From Bacillota bacterium (lineage in GTDB: Bacteria; Bacillota; Limnochordia; DTU087), in NCBI GenBank assembly GCA_012519025.1, contig JAAYQZ010000060.1, forward strand, positions 1-57,071: a stretch of DNA of 57,071 bases, given 5' to 3'. This document shows positions 35,278 to 44,214 of this stretch, in pieces. The notes below the pieces were generated by a model. It was not told the origin of the DNA and searched no databases. It saw only the letters and a program-made list of their open reading frames with translations. Numbering within the stretch: the stretch's first letter is position 1; every line of letters starts with the position of its first letter. The translations under genes and the position numbers were made by a program.

Positions 35278-36087
35278 ACAATTGGACAGGCAATATTATT
35301 GGGAATCTTTCAAGGGTTGACTGAGTTTTTACCGATCAGTTCATCAGGGCATCTGGCGCTTTTGGGTCAAGTGGTGGGTCTTAAAGAACCTGACTTGACT
35401 TTTAATGTAATGGTGCATTTTGGGACATTGATTGCTGTTGTTTCAGCTTTATGGTCGGAAGTGGTATTGATGTTCCACGGTTTGCAGCGCTTCACAGAAA
35501 CCAATGTGGAAACAGTTCGAATGGGGCGCAGATTGCTTTCATTGATTGTAATTGGTACCATTCCGGCTGCTGTTGTAGGCCTTTTGGCAAAAGATTTTGT
35601 GGAAAAGCTCTTTGGCTCAGTAGTCTTGGTGGGAATCGCCCTTTTACTGACCGGAGGCTTGCTTTGGTGGGCGGAAGGAAGGGCTGACCAAGGAAAAGGC
35701 TTAGATGAAATGCTGCCCAAAGATGCCCTGCAAATTGGAGCCTGGCAAGCTGTTGCACTAATTCCCGGAATATCGCGATCGGGGACTACGATCAGTGCCG
35801 GCCTGTATCAGGGTTTCAACCGAGTGGACGCCGCCCGATTCTCATTTCTTTTGTCTGTTCCTACTATAGCCGGGGCAGTGATTTTGGAATCCCGAGGGGT
35901 GTTTGCCGCCGTATCCGGCGGAACATGGGGGCCAATTGCCGCAGGGACTTTGACCGCGGCGGTAACCGGATTTTTAACTATTAAAGGGATGCTGCAGCTG
36001 GTTAAATCCCATTCACTGCGGGTTTTTTCCTATTATACGTGGGTTATAGGCTTAACTGTGTTGATTTTGACACGTTTTTTACGTTAA
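35275..36087 (+). CDS. uppP: Undecaprenyl-diphosphatase
   Basis: Recycles the lipid carrier of cell-wall synthesis by dephosphorylating undecaprenyl diphosphate; BacA family. 270 residues, polytopic. Signature motifs: GIFQGLTEFLPISSSGHLAL and ALIPGISRSGTTISAGLYQGF. TTG at 35275 puts the start exactly where the family begins. Upstream hairpin noted separately. Confidence 0.97.
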   Translation: MTIGQAILLGIFQGLTEFLPISSSGHLALLGQVVGLKEPDLTFNVMVHFGTLIAVVSALWSEVVLMFHGLQRFTETNVETVRMGRRLLSLIVIGTIPAAVVGLLAKDFVEKLFGSVVLVGIALLLTGGLLWWAEGRADQGKGLDEMLPKDALQIGAWQAVALIPGISRSGTTISAGLYQGFNRVDAARFSFLLSVPTIAGAVILESRGVFAAVSGGTWGPIAAGTLTAAVTGFLTIKGMLQLVKSHSLRVFSYYTWVIGLTVLILTRFLR

Positions 36088-36112
36088 AAGTATGGAAACC
36101 GCCGTAAAACGC

Positions 36113-36141
36113 TTGACACATGGCGCTTACTAAGCTATAAT
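36113..36141 (+). promoter_or_regulatory. Consensus housekeeping promoter of the liv operon
   Basis: TTGACA (36113-36118), 17-base spacer, TATAAT (36136-36141): a perfect match. Transcript start near 36148, giving a leader of about 60 bases before the binding-protein gene. Confidence 0.95.
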
Positions 36142-36207
36142 CGGCATTAAATATTATGCTGGCGGGGCAGGTACAGTTTGTCGGCCCCTTGGAGCAGAGG
36201 GAGAGAG

Positions 36208-37371
36208 ATGTGGATGTCAAGAAAACGAATGTTGTCAGCCTTCATGGTCTTGTTTATGGTGCTGGCGGGAGCGGTGGGTGCACTAGCTGCCGATACTTTT
36301 AAAGTAGGTGCGGTTGGCCCCACAACCGGTCCGGTCGCTACTTACGGATTGTCGGTGTTGGATGCCGTGACCCTAGCAGTTGAAAAATACAATGCCGAAG
36401 GTGGTCTTTTAGGCCGACAAATTGAACTTATTGTTGAAGATAACAAGGCCGATGCGGTAGAGACCAACAATGCGTTTAGGAAACTGGCTTCACGGGATCA
36501 GGTGCACGCCATCGTAGGTGCGGTTGTCACTGCAAACAGTATAGTCGGGTCGCAAGTTGCCCAAATGATGAAAGTTCCTATGATTACACCGACTTCCACC
36601 GCGGAGAAAGTAACATTGGAAGGGGACTACATTTTCCGTTCCTGTCTGATTGACCCCGTACAAGCCGTTATTATGGCTAACTTTGTTTACGACAGTTTAA
36701 ATCTTAGGGAAGTTGCCATTCTCACAGCCCAGACCAATGACTACAGCGTCGGGCTCACCGATGTTTTCATCGAGACCTTTGGGAATCTTGGTGGGAAAGT
36801 TGTCGCTGCTGAATCCTACAGCGAAGGTGATCAGGATTTCAAAGCCCAGTTGACGAAAATACGTGCCCGCAATCCTGAGGCAGTTTATGTACCGGGATAT
36901 TACACTGAGGCCGGTTTGATTGCACGCCAGATGAGGCAGCTTGGTATGGAGCAGCCGATTTTGGGCCCAGACGGATTTGACTCTCCTAAGTTGTTTGAAA
37001 TCGGCGGTGAAGCTATTTTAGGCAGCTATTTCACCAACCATTATTCAAAAGAAACTGAAGATCCTGTATCCAAGCAGTTTGTTGCAGATTACCGGGAGAA
37101 GTACGGCGTTGATCCGGATGGATTTGCTGCACTGGCATACGATGCCGCTCTAATCCTGTTTGAAGCCATCGAACGGGCTGGTGAAGATGCTTTGTCCAAG
37201 AACATTGCAGCAGCTCGGCAGGCCATCCGTGATGCTATGGCGGAGACAAAGGATCTTGAGGCTGTTACCGGCACCTTGACTTTCGATGAAAATCGCAATC
37301 CAGTCAAAAGCGCGGTTATCTTAAAAGTGGTTGAAGATGGCTATGAGTTTGTGGAACGTGTTGAGCCCTAA
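36208..37371 (+). CDS. livJ: Branched-chain amino-acid ABC transporter substrate-binding protein
   Basis: 387 residues. Sec signal peptide (basic start, then AFMVLFMVLAGAVGALA, cleavage before AD) with no lipobox cysteine, so it appears to be released as a free protein rather than a lipoprotein. The type I periplasmic fold follows: FKVGAVGPTTGPVATYG, VEDNKADAVETNNAFRKLAS, VGAVVTANSIVGSQVAQ. ATG 36208 is preferred for AGAGGGA spaced 5-6 bases upstream; ATG 36214 is the alternative. First gene of the operon; a hairpin follows. Substrate by family is Leu/Ile/Val, but related proteins bind other amino acids or amides. Confidence 0.93.
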   Translation: MWMSRKRMLSAFMVLFMVLAGAVGALAADTFKVGAVGPTTGPVATYGLSVLDAVTLAVEKYNAEGGLLGRQIELIVEDNKADAVETNNAFRKLASRDQVHAIVGAVVTANSIVGSQVAQMMKVPMITPTSTAEKVTLEGDYIFRSCLIDPVQAVIMANFVYDSLNLREVAILTAQTNDYSVGLTDVFIETFGNLGGKVVAAESYSEGDQDFKAQLTKIRARNPEAVYVPGYYTEAGLIARQMRQLGMEQPILGPDGFDSPKLFEIGGEAILGSYFTNHYSKETEDPVSKQFVADYREKYGVDPDGFAALAYDAALILFEAIERAGEDALSKNIAAARQAIRDAMAETKDLEAVTGTLTFDENRNPVKSAVILKVVEDGYEFVERVEP

Positions 37372-37405
37372 TAGTTTAGTCTAACTAAATTTGGGCATTC
37401 GTCCG

Positions 37406-37438
37406 GCCATGGGCAGACTTTTTCTGCCCATGGCTTTT
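37406..37438 (+). terminator. Intercistronic hairpin between livJ and livH
   Basis: GCCATGGGCAG (37406-37416) and CTGCCCATGGC (37424-37434) form a perfect 11-bp stem with a 7-base loop, followed by TTTT. It probably acts as a partial terminator or stabiliser so that the binding protein is made in excess over the permease. Confidence 0.8.
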
Positions 37439-37511
37439 GGCTGGACACGGGCGGGGTTTTCTAGTATGGTTTTATGTATGGTTGAGATGGTTAAGAAGGA
37501 AGGTGAACCAG

Positions 37512-38402
37512 GTGGCTGCGATAATTCAAGAAATCATCCAGCAGCTGGTCAACGGCATCTCTTTGGGAAGCATCTATGCCTTAATTGCTTTGGGCTACAC
37601 GATGGTTTACGGCATCATTAAGTTGATTAATTTTGCCCACGGAGATATTTACATGCTCGGTGCATTTATTGGGTTCTTTGCAATTAACATTTTTCAGATG
37701 TCCTTTTTCCCGGCCTTGATCGTTGCGATGATTGTGGCTGCTTTTTTCGGTGTTGTGATTGAGCGGCTTGCTTACCGCCCTTTGCGACATTCTACCCGCA
37801 TTGCCGCTTTGATTACTGCAATTGGAGTTTCAATGTTGATCCAAAATGTAGCGCTCTTGGTTTGGAAGCCCGACCCCAGGTCGTTTCCTGATGTATTCCC
37901 TTTTAAAAGCTATAAGATTTGGGGTGTTTACCTAGACAACCGGCAGCTGGTTATTTTGGGTGTCGCTTTATTTTTAATGGTGGTACTCCATTATATTGTT
38001 CGCTATACCCGCATGGGTAGGGCCATGAGAGCCGTAGCATTGGATGACGATGCGGCACGGCTCATGGGGATTGACGTTGATCGAGTAATTTCCTTTACTT
38101 TTGCCTTAGGGTCCGCTTTGGCAGCCGCGGCGGGAGTATTGGTCGGCATCTATTATAATAGAATTGACCCGATGATGGGTGGTATGCCGGGACTTAAAGC
38201 ATTTGTGGCCGCAGTTTTAGGTGGTATAGGGGTAATCCCCGGCGCAATGATTGGCGGTCTGGTAATGGGGGTTGCCGAAGTTGCGGTAGTGGCGCTGACT
38301 ACATCCACGTGGAAAGATGCTGTTGCTTTTGGAATCTTGATCATAATTTTGCTGCTTCGGCCCGCGGGTATCCTTGGTCAGCATGAACGGGAGAAGGTGT
38401 AG
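37512..38402 (+). CDS. livH: Branched-chain amino-acid ABC transporter permease LivH
   Basis: 296 residues with about 8 membrane helices. Family signatures: NGISLGSIYALIALGYTMVYGIIKLINFAHGD at the start and MRAVALDDDAARLMGIDVDRVI, the cytoplasmic coupling loop for the ATPases. GTG 37512 has AAGGAAGGTG seven bases upstream; the ORF from 37437 runs back across the intercistronic hairpin. Confidence 0.95.
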   Translation: MAAIIQEIIQQLVNGISLGSIYALIALGYTMVYGIIKLINFAHGDIYMLGAFIGFFAINIFQMSFFPALIVAMIVAAFFGVVIERLAYRPLRHSTRIAALITAIGVSMLIQNVALLVWKPDPRSFPDVFPFKSYKIWGVYLDNRQLVILGVALFLMVVLHYIVRYTRMGRAMRAVALDDDAARLMGIDVDRVISFTFALGSALAAAAGVLVGIYYNRIDPMMGGMPGLKAFVAAVLGGIGVIPGAMIGGLVMGVAEVAVVALTTSTWKDAVAFGILIIILLLRPAGILGQHEREKV

Positions 38403-38404
38403 CG

Positions 38405-39394
38405 GTGAAAAACGCGGCGGTTAAGTATGGGGCCATAATTGGCGCTCTTATAGCCCTTGCTGGGTTGGTGTTTATCAATTATGGAGTTTACAGCTACTAT
38501 ATAGATTTTTATTTGACAGGTGTTTTGGTAATTGTATGCATCAACATTATCTTGGCAGTAAGCCTGAATTTAATCAATGGATTCACTGGTCAATTTTCCT
38601 TGGGACATGCCGGCTTCATGGCTGTAGGGGCCTACATTTCAGCTTTGTTGACCATTCACACAGGTTGGGCTTTTCCTGTGGTTTTGGTTTTAGCGGGGGT
38701 GGCATCCGCCTTAATTGGACTTTTGATCGGGCTGCCCACCTTAAGACTGCGGGGAGATTACCTGGCAATTGCTACTTTGGGTTTTGGTGAAATCGTCAGG
38801 GTTGTTATCCTCAACCTGAAGATTACAGGCGGACCGAGGGGTCTTGGTGGAATTGCTCCTAAGACGACTTTTTTCTCGGCAGAGTTGGCAGCGATATTGA
38901 CGATTATAATATTTGTAAATTTGATTCGTTCGTCTCACGGCAGGGCGTTTGTGGCGATACGGGAGGATGAGATTGCAGCTGAGGCCATGGGTATTGACAC
39001 GACTAAATACAAGGTTTTGGCTTTCAGTTTAGGGGCCGCGTTTGCGGGAATAGCCGGCGGTCTGTTTGCCCACCACCAGATGTTTATAGACCCTCGCTCG
39101 TTTACATTTCAACGTTCCATCGAGATTTTGGTGATGGTGGTTTTTGGTGGTTTAGGCAGTATAAGCGGTTCAATAGTTGCTGCAGCGGCACTGACAATTT
39201 TGCCCGAGGCGCTGAGGGGCATTGCCCAATATCGCATGATAGTGTATTCAGCGCTTTTAATTATTTTGATGCTGGTTCGGCCGCAGGGATTGTTTGGAAC
39301 TAAGGAGCTTACCGATTTATTAGGGTTTAAAGCCAAAGATACCGCACACAAGGAAAAAAATCAAGCAGTGGAGACTACCGGAGGTGAGGGTTAA
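38405..39394 (+). CDS. livM: Branched-chain amino-acid ABC transporter permease LivM
   Basis: 329 residues, polytopic. LNLINGFTGQFSLGHAGFMAVGAYISA, GDYLAIATLGFGEIVR and the coupling loop IREDEIAAEAMGIDTTKYK are typical of LivM. GTG 38405 follows AAGGTG; the gene starts three bases after livH and its stop overlaps the livG ATG. Confidence 0.95.
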   Translation: MKNAAVKYGAIIGALIALAGLVFINYGVYSYYIDFYLTGVLVIVCINIILAVSLNLINGFTGQFSLGHAGFMAVGAYISALLTIHTGWAFPVVLVLAGVASALIGLLIGLPTLRLRGDYLAIATLGFGEIVRVVILNLKITGGPRGLGGIAPKTTFFSAELAAILTIIIFVNLIRSSHGRAFVAIREDEIAAEAMGIDTTKYKVLAFSLGAAFAGIAGGLFAHHQMFIDPRSFTFQRSIEILVMVVFGGLGSISGSIVAAAALTILPEALRGIAQYRMIVYSALLIILMLVRPQGLFGTKELTDLLGFKAKDTAHKEKNQAVETTGGEG

Positions 39395-40167
39395 TGAGCC
39401 TTTTAGAGGTCCGTAATTTGACTATGCAGTTTGGAGGCTTGACGGCGGTTAACCGCTTTTGCCTAGACCTTGGGGAAAACTCCATTGTTGGGTTGATTGG
39501 GCCTAACGGTGCCGGCAAGACGACTGTTTTCAACTGTTTGACCGGTATGTATACACCAACAGATGGTGATATTTATGTGAACGGCCAAAAGGTCAATACC
39601 TTAAAGCCCAGCCAGATAACTCAACTGGGTCTTGCTCGCACATTCCAAAACATCCGTTTGTTTAGGGATTTGACTGTCTTCGACAATATCAGAATTGCAT
39701 TCCACTACCAAATCCGCTATGGTTTGTTGAACACAATTTTCCGTTTTGGTGGTTTTGCCCGGGAAGAAGACAACATTAAAGTGCGAACGGATGAGCTGCT
39801 GGAGATCTTCAGCCTTTATGATTATCGCAATGAATTGGCCCGGAATTTGCCCTATGGTGAGCAAAGACGGCTTGAGATTGCAAGGGCCCTCGCAGCCAAC
39901 CCCAAAGTGCTGCTTTTGGATGAACCGGCCGCAGGTATGAATCCATACGAAACCCAGGCTCTTACCGAGTTAATTAAATGGGTGAAAGAGGAGTTTGCAC
40001 TGACAGTTTTTCTTATAGAACATGACATGCGGCTTGTTATGGGTTTATGTGAGCGCATCTTGGTTTTGGACTATGGCATTACTATTGCTGAGGGTACTCC
40101 CCGGGAGGTACAAGATAACCCGGCAGTGATTGAGGCATATCTTGGGGAGGAGGCGCTTTCATGCTGA
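39394..40167 (+). CDS. livG: Branched-chain amino-acid ABC transporter ATPase LivG
   Basis: 257 residues. Walker A GLIGPNGAGKTTVFNCLTG, the LivG-specific GLARTFQNIRLFRDLTVFDN, a signature LPYGEQRRLEIARALAANP, Walker B LLLDEPAAGMNP, H-loop LIEHDM. Overlaps livM (ATGA) and livF. Confidence 0.96.
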   Translation: MSLLEVRNLTMQFGGLTAVNRFCLDLGENSIVGLIGPNGAGKTTVFNCLTGMYTPTDGDIYVNGQKVNTLKPSQITQLGLARTFQNIRLFRDLTVFDNIRIAFHYQIRYGLLNTIFRFGGFAREEDNIKVRTDELLEIFSLYDYRNELARNLPYGEQRRLEIARALAANPKVLLLDEPAAGMNPYETQALTELIKWVKEEFALTVFLIEHDMRLVMGLCERILVLDYGITIAEGTPREVQDNPAVIEAYLGEEALSC

Positions 40168-40865
40168 AAGTTGAGGGCCTAAATGTTTTTTATGGGGGGA
40201 TCCACGCACTGAAAGGTGTTTCCTTCCACGTTAAAGCCGGTGAGATAGTTACTTTGATAGGGGCCAATGGTGCCGGCAAGTCTACTTCCCTTAAAGCTGT
40301 ATCCGGGCTTGTTAAGAGTGAAAGCGGCAGCATTCAATACAATGGGAAAGATATCCTGGGCGATGCCGCTCACAAAATCGTTCGACTAGGACTTTCACAG
40401 GTACCGGAAGGCCGGCGGATATTTGCAGACATGAGTGTGACAGAAAATTTATCCCTCGGGGCGTACCAACGCAGGGATACCGCTGGTATTAAGGCTGATT
40501 TAGAATGGGTGTATGAGCTGTTTCCCCGGCTTAAGGAGCGTCGGCAGCAAATGGCAGGGACTTTAAGTGGGGGTGAACAGCAAATGTTGGCCATTGGGCG
40601 AGGATTGATGGCCCACCCAAAACTGCTTCTACTCGATGAACCCTCTATGGGACTGGCCCCGCTGTTGGTTAGTGAGATTTTCGAGATCATCAAAGAGATT
40701 AATGCCACCGGGGTGACCATTTTAGTAGTGGAACAAAATGCCCACATGGCCCTGCAGGTGGCACACAGTGCTTATGTAATGGAAACCGGGCGCATTGTGC
40801 TGTCTGGGCCGGCAGATGAAATCGCCCGTAATGCCAAAGTTCGGGCGGCTTATCTGGGGGGTTAA
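40161..40865 (+). CDS. livF: Branched-chain amino-acid ABC transporter ATPase LivF
   Basis: 234 residues. Walker A LIGANGAGKSTSLKAVSGL, LSQVPEGRRIFADMSVTENL typical of LivF, signature LSGGEQQMLAIGRGLM, Walker B LLLDEPSMGLAP. Starts seven bases before the livG stop with GGAGG upstream. Last gene of the transporter operon; no clear terminator follows, so the division cluster may share read-through. Confidence 0.96.
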   Translation: MLKVEGLNVFYGGIHALKGVSFHVKAGEIVTLIGANGAGKSTSLKAVSGLVKSESGSIQYNGKDILGDAAHKIVRLGLSQVPEGRRIFADMSVTENLSLGAYQRRDTAGIKADLEWVYELFPRLKERRQQMAGTLSGGEQQMLAIGRGLMAHPKLLLLDEPSMGLAPLLVSEIFEIIKEINATGVTILVVEQNAHMALQVAHSAYVMETGRIVLSGPADEIARNAKVRAAYLGG

Positions 40866-40900
40866 TCTAGGACAAGCCCCCGCCGAAGGGAGCCTGGGGG

Positions 40901-41830
40901 ATGCTTTCCCATACTGCGGATACTGCGGCTATCAAGCGGATATCAAAATGGGGCTTTATGCTGGCGTCGTGTCTAGTGTTGTTTTGGTTTGCCGGTCCGG
41001 TGTTGCTTCGTGTGCCTTTAATCAAAAGGGTTTTCACTTTGACCGTGCAAGAGCCTTTGCGATTGACCCGGGATGGGCAAGGCAGCGCATTAGTTAAGCC
41101 GGGCTTAGAGCCTGTCCTTGCTCCTATTGATGGTTTTGTTACGGTTTTAGTGCAGCATGGGCAGTGGGCAGCCGCCGGTGGGGTGGTTGCGGAAATGTCT
41201 GCTGGAAAAACGTCTCTACAAGATGAGGTCCAGCTGTTATATGCTCCCCGCGGGGGTTTGGTTACACTGCGTCTAAGCCATTTTCTTGCAATGCCTCCGG
41301 ATAATCCATACATAATGAGACAAGACGGGGACTACCTAGCTGCTTTTGAACCGGTTCTGGGTCTGAAACAATCATTACCTTTGGTATTGGAATTAATTGA
41401 TCACCCCTTTAATGATTTGCCATTATTGGATGCGAAGATATTTATCGCGAAAAAAGAGGGCTGTGCTGTAGGCTCTGTTGACCTGGATTGGCAGGAAGGC
41501 AGCGGCTTTTTTGATCACACCGGAGCTTTTATAATTGAACTTGTAAAATTCCCTCAAGAGTGGCTTGATGATGTGGTTTTAGACTGCTTTGTACGGGTCG
41601 TGGGTGCGGAAGGGTATGTGCTGCCGAAACGAGCACTGTATTCTTTTAAAGGGCTTGATAATGCCGATGTTCTGGTATTTGAACAGGGCAGAATCAAAGA
41701 ACGCCCGGTTAAGATTATAGATTATACAAAAAACAGTGTGGTTGTCTCAGGCCTTGCTGCCCACGACAAGGTGCTTTCTTATCCTAAAATTTTCCGATAT
41801 CGGTTTCGGGGAGAAGGGAACCATACGTAA
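40901..41830 (+). CDS. HlyD-like membrane-anchored protein of the division cluster
   Basis: 309 residues. One N-terminal membrane helix (about residues 16-38), then a lipoyl-like hairpin domain (VLAPIDGFVTVLVQHGQWAAAGGVVAEM and LLYAPRGGLVTLRLSHFLAM) as in HlyD-type adaptor proteins, and a C-terminal beta domain including VLPKRALYSFKG and SGLAAHDKVLSYP. Such proteins often precede yggS-sepF in clostridial genomes; function unknown, perhaps in envelope assembly at the septum rather than efflux. ATG 40901, AAGGGAG eight bases upstream. Confidence 0.75.
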   Translation: MLSHTADTAAIKRISKWGFMLASCLVLFWFAGPVLLRVPLIKRVFTLTVQEPLRLTRDGQGSALVKPGLEPVLAPIDGFVTVLVQHGQWAAAGGVVAEMSAGKTSLQDEVQLLYAPRGGLVTLRLSHFLAMPPDNPYIMRQDGDYLAAFEPVLGLKQSLPLVLELIDHPFNDLPLLDAKIFIAKKEGCAVGSVDLDWQEGSGFFDHTGAFIIELVKFPQEWLDDVVLDCFVRVVGAEGYVLPKRALYSFKGLDNADVLVFEQGRIKERPVKIIDYTKNSVVVSGLAAHDKVLSYPKIFRYRFRGEGNHT

Positions 41831-41863
41831 AGCTAGAATGGAACTGATGTAAAGGAGTTGCAG

Positions 41864-42559
41864 TTGTTGGCAGACATAATAAGTAACTGGCAAAAAGTGC
41901 TGGAACGGGTTCAAAAGGCCGCAAACCGTGTCGGACGGCGGCCGGAAGATATACAAGTAGTCGCAGTCAGCAAAGGCGTAAAAATTCACCGCATTGCTCC
42001 CTTGATCGAAAGCGGAGTAAGAAGTGTCGGTGAAAACCGTATTCAGGAAGCCTTGCCTAAGTACCGTCAGGCACCTTGGCGCGACCAGGTTGAGTGGCAT
42101 TTTATCGGTCATTTACAAACTAACAAAGTGCGAGACTGCCTGGAATTTGCTTCTTTAATTCACTCCGTTGATCGGCTTCGCCTTGTTAAAGTGCTTGATC
42201 AAAGGGCCCAAGCACTAGGAATTTCTAAAGTGAATATTTTGCTTCAGGTCAATGTAAGCGGTGAAGAGTCTAAGTTTGGACTCGCCCCTGATGCAGTTCC
42301 TGATCTGTTGGAGCAGATCGGGCCATATGAACGAGTTTTCGTCCAAGGCCTTATGACCATGGCGCCTTATGAAGAAGAACCGGAAAATACAAGACCATGT
42401 TTTAGAAATTTGCGTATTTTGGGAGAAAAGTTGTCCAATGGAGGATTTTCTCGATTTACAATGAAATATCTCTCTATGGGGATGACTAACGATTTTGAAA
42501 TCGCTGTAGAAGAGGGCGCAAATCTGCTGCGAATCGGCAGTGCTATCTTCAAAAGGTAG
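41864..42559 (+). CDS. ylmE: YggS family PLP homeostasis protein
   Basis: 231 residues, PLP-binding TIM-barrel protein without known enzymatic activity that keeps pyridoxal phosphate balance. The PLP lysine is in VVAVSKGVKIHRI; also GENRIQEALPKY, WHFIGHLQTNKVRD and LSMGMTNDFEIAVEEGANLLRIGSAIF. TTG 41864 has AAAGGAG six bases upstream; TTG 41858 is too close. Head of the ylm-type division cluster. Confidence 0.95.
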   Translation: MLADIISNWQKVLERVQKAANRVGRRPEDIQVVAVSKGVKIHRIAPLIESGVRSVGENRIQEALPKYRQAPWRDQVEWHFIGHLQTNKVRDCLEFASLIHSVDRLRLVKVLDQRAQALGISKVNILLQVNVSGEESKFGLAPDAVPDLLEQIGPYERVFVQGLMTMAPYEEEPENTRPCFRNLRILGEKLSNGGFSRFTMKYLSMGMTNDFEIAVEEGANLLRIGSAIFKR

Positions 42560-42590
42560 ATTTTACCGTTTTCAGGAAGGAGGATGCATA

Positions 42591-43061
42591 ATGGCAGTGA
42601 GGTTTATGGATAAGATGCTGTCTCTTATGGGTTTTGAAGAGCAGGCCGACGAACCGGAATTTGAGACTGCTTCATCCGATGAAATGGAAGAAATGCCGCT
42701 AATGCAAGATGATTTTAGTGCAACAAGGCGCAAGGGGAAATTGGTCAGCATCAACCGCCAAACCCAAACTAGGGTCATGGTTGTGGCACCGACAAGTTAT
42801 GATGCGGTAGAGGATGTAGCCAATTATCTTAAAAGTGGACGTGCTGTAATCGCTTGCCTTGATGAAATAGACCGTGAGCTTGCCAAAAGAATTGTAGATT
42901 TTATGAGTGGTACTGCTTATGCTTTGGATGGGAATATACGGCGCATAGCGGAAGGGATTTTCTTGTTTACTCCGCCCCATATCCTAATTGAGGTCGATCC
43001 CACCATTGATTTGAGGGAAGAGAAGATGTCATGGGTAACTGGTAATGTTACTCACATGTAA
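42591..43061 (+). CDS. sepF: Cell division protein SepF
   Basis: 156 residues. An N-terminal amphipathic membrane-targeting helix (FMDKMLSLMGFEE), acidic linker, and the SepF core (VVAPTSYDAVEDVANYLKSGRAVIACLDEIDRELAKRIVDFMSGTAYALDG). Tethers FtsZ filaments to the membrane. ATG 42591 has a strong AAGGAGG; the ORF from 42540 is upstream overrun into ylmE. Confidence 0.96.
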   Translation: MAVRFMDKMLSLMGFEEQADEPEFETASSDEMEEMPLMQDDFSATRRKGKLVSINRQTQTRVMVVAPTSYDAVEDVANYLKSGRAVIACLDEIDRELAKRIVDFMSGTAYALDGNIRRIAEGIFLFTPPHILIEVDPTIDLREEKMSWVTGNVTHM

Positions 43062-43107
43062 TCCAATGGTTTGACGGATGTATGATGAGAGAAGGTGGGG
43101 ACTGGCT

Positions 43108-43932
43108 TTGGACGGATGGGGAAATTTAGGTATCATCGGTGTTGGTGCCATGGGTGGGGCTTTGGTTGAGAGCATAGCAGCTTCCGGGAAAGTAACCGCG
43201 GATAAGATAGCCATTTTTGACCAGAGGCGCTCCCACGCTGAGGGATTGGCAAAACGGTTGGGTGTGAGGATGCTGGACATAAAATCACTCGCAGCCTGTG
43301 CCGACGCTATTATTGTGGCTGTCAAGCCTCAAGATATGGCACAGGTATTAGTCGATTTGGAGCCTTATTTGACGGCCGAGCATTTGATAATATCCCTTGC
43401 GGCAGGCATTTCTTTGGATAAGTTTGCCGATTGGGTTGGTCCTAAACAGCCTGTGGTAAGAGCGATGCCCAATACTCCTTGTTTAGTAGGTGAAGGGGCT
43501 ATTGCACTGAGTCCCAACCGCTATGTTTGCCCAAAGCAGCTTGAATTCACTAGATTTCTTTTTGAAGCAACCGGGAAAGTTTGGGTGCTGCCGGAACAGA
43601 TGATGGGTGCGGTTACTGGCGTTTCGGGCAGCGGGCCGGCATATGTTTTTCTGTTTTTGGAAGCCTTTATAGAAGGCGGTGTTGCCGCCGGTTTGAATTA
43701 TGAAGTTGCCACAGGACTGGCACTGCAAACTTTACTGGGAGCCTGCAAACTGATGATGGAGACCGGAGACCATCCTGCAATCTTAAAAAACAAGGTAACT
43801 TCGCCGGCAGGCACCACTGCTGTTGCCTTGCGGGAATTGGAAGCAGGCAAATTGCGCAGTATAGTCGTTGAAGCGGTTTTGAAAGCTAGTGCTTGGCCCG
43901 TAGAGCTCGGCAGTGACGAACCTGAGGGGTGA
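43108..43932 (+). CDS. proC: Pyrroline-5-carboxylate reductase
   Basis: Last step of proline synthesis. 274 residues: NAD(P)-binding LGIIGVGAMGGALVESI, AVKPQDMAQVL, the conserved VVRAMPNTPCLVGEGA, and AVTGVSGSGPAYVFLFLEA with VTSPAGTTAVALRELE. TTG 43108 has AGAAGGTGGGG about 7 bases upstream; ATG 43078 has none. Inserted between sepF and yggT, a common arrangement outside Bacillus. Confidence 0.96.
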   Translation: MDGWGNLGIIGVGAMGGALVESIAASGKVTADKIAIFDQRRSHAEGLAKRLGVRMLDIKSLAACADAIIVAVKPQDMAQVLVDLEPYLTAEHLIISLAAGISLDKFADWVGPKQPVVRAMPNTPCLVGEGAIALSPNRYVCPKQLEFTRFLFEATGKVWVLPEQMMGAVTGVSGSGPAYVFLFLEAFIEGGVAAGLNYEVATGLALQTLLGACKLMMETGDHPAILKNKVTSPAGTTAVALRELEAGKLRSIVVEAVLKASAWPVELGSDEPEG

Positions 43933-43937
43933 AGAGA

Positions 43938-44201
43938 TTGAAGTGGCTTTTATTTTTCTTGGATTTTGGTATAAGTGTTTACCGATGGATGGTGATAGCC
44001 CGTGTTATTATTACCTGGATACCTAGTCTTGATTATTACCATCCTGTGGTTAGATTCATCTATGACTGGACAGAACCGGTTTTGGCACCGCTTCGCCGCC
44101 TGATACCACCCTTAGGAGGCTTCGATCTATCACCAATTTTTGTGTTTTTAGGATTGGAATTCATCCGAGGCACGCTTTTGAGAATAGTACTGATGTTTTA
44201 G
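43938..44201 (+). CDS. ylmG: YggT/YlmG family membrane protein
   Basis: 87 residues, two membrane helices. The family motif is WMVIARVIITWIPSLDYYHP followed by TEPVLAPLRRLIPPLGGFDLSPI. Linked to division-site and nucleoid/osmotic functions; mechanism unknown. TTG 43938 with GAGGGGTG six bases upstream; GTG 43929 overlaps the proC stop and is an alternative. Confidence 0.92.
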   Translation: MKWLLFFLDFGISVYRWMVIARVIITWIPSLDYYHPVVRFIYDWTEPVLAPLRRLIPPLGGFDLSPIFVFLGLEFIRGTLLRIVLMF

Positions 44202-44214
44202 GACGTGAATATTT

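Noticed and set aside
40795-41097. 100-residue forward frame across the livF/HlyD-like junction
   Set aside because: Shadow of livF and the HlyD-like gene; no SD or motif.
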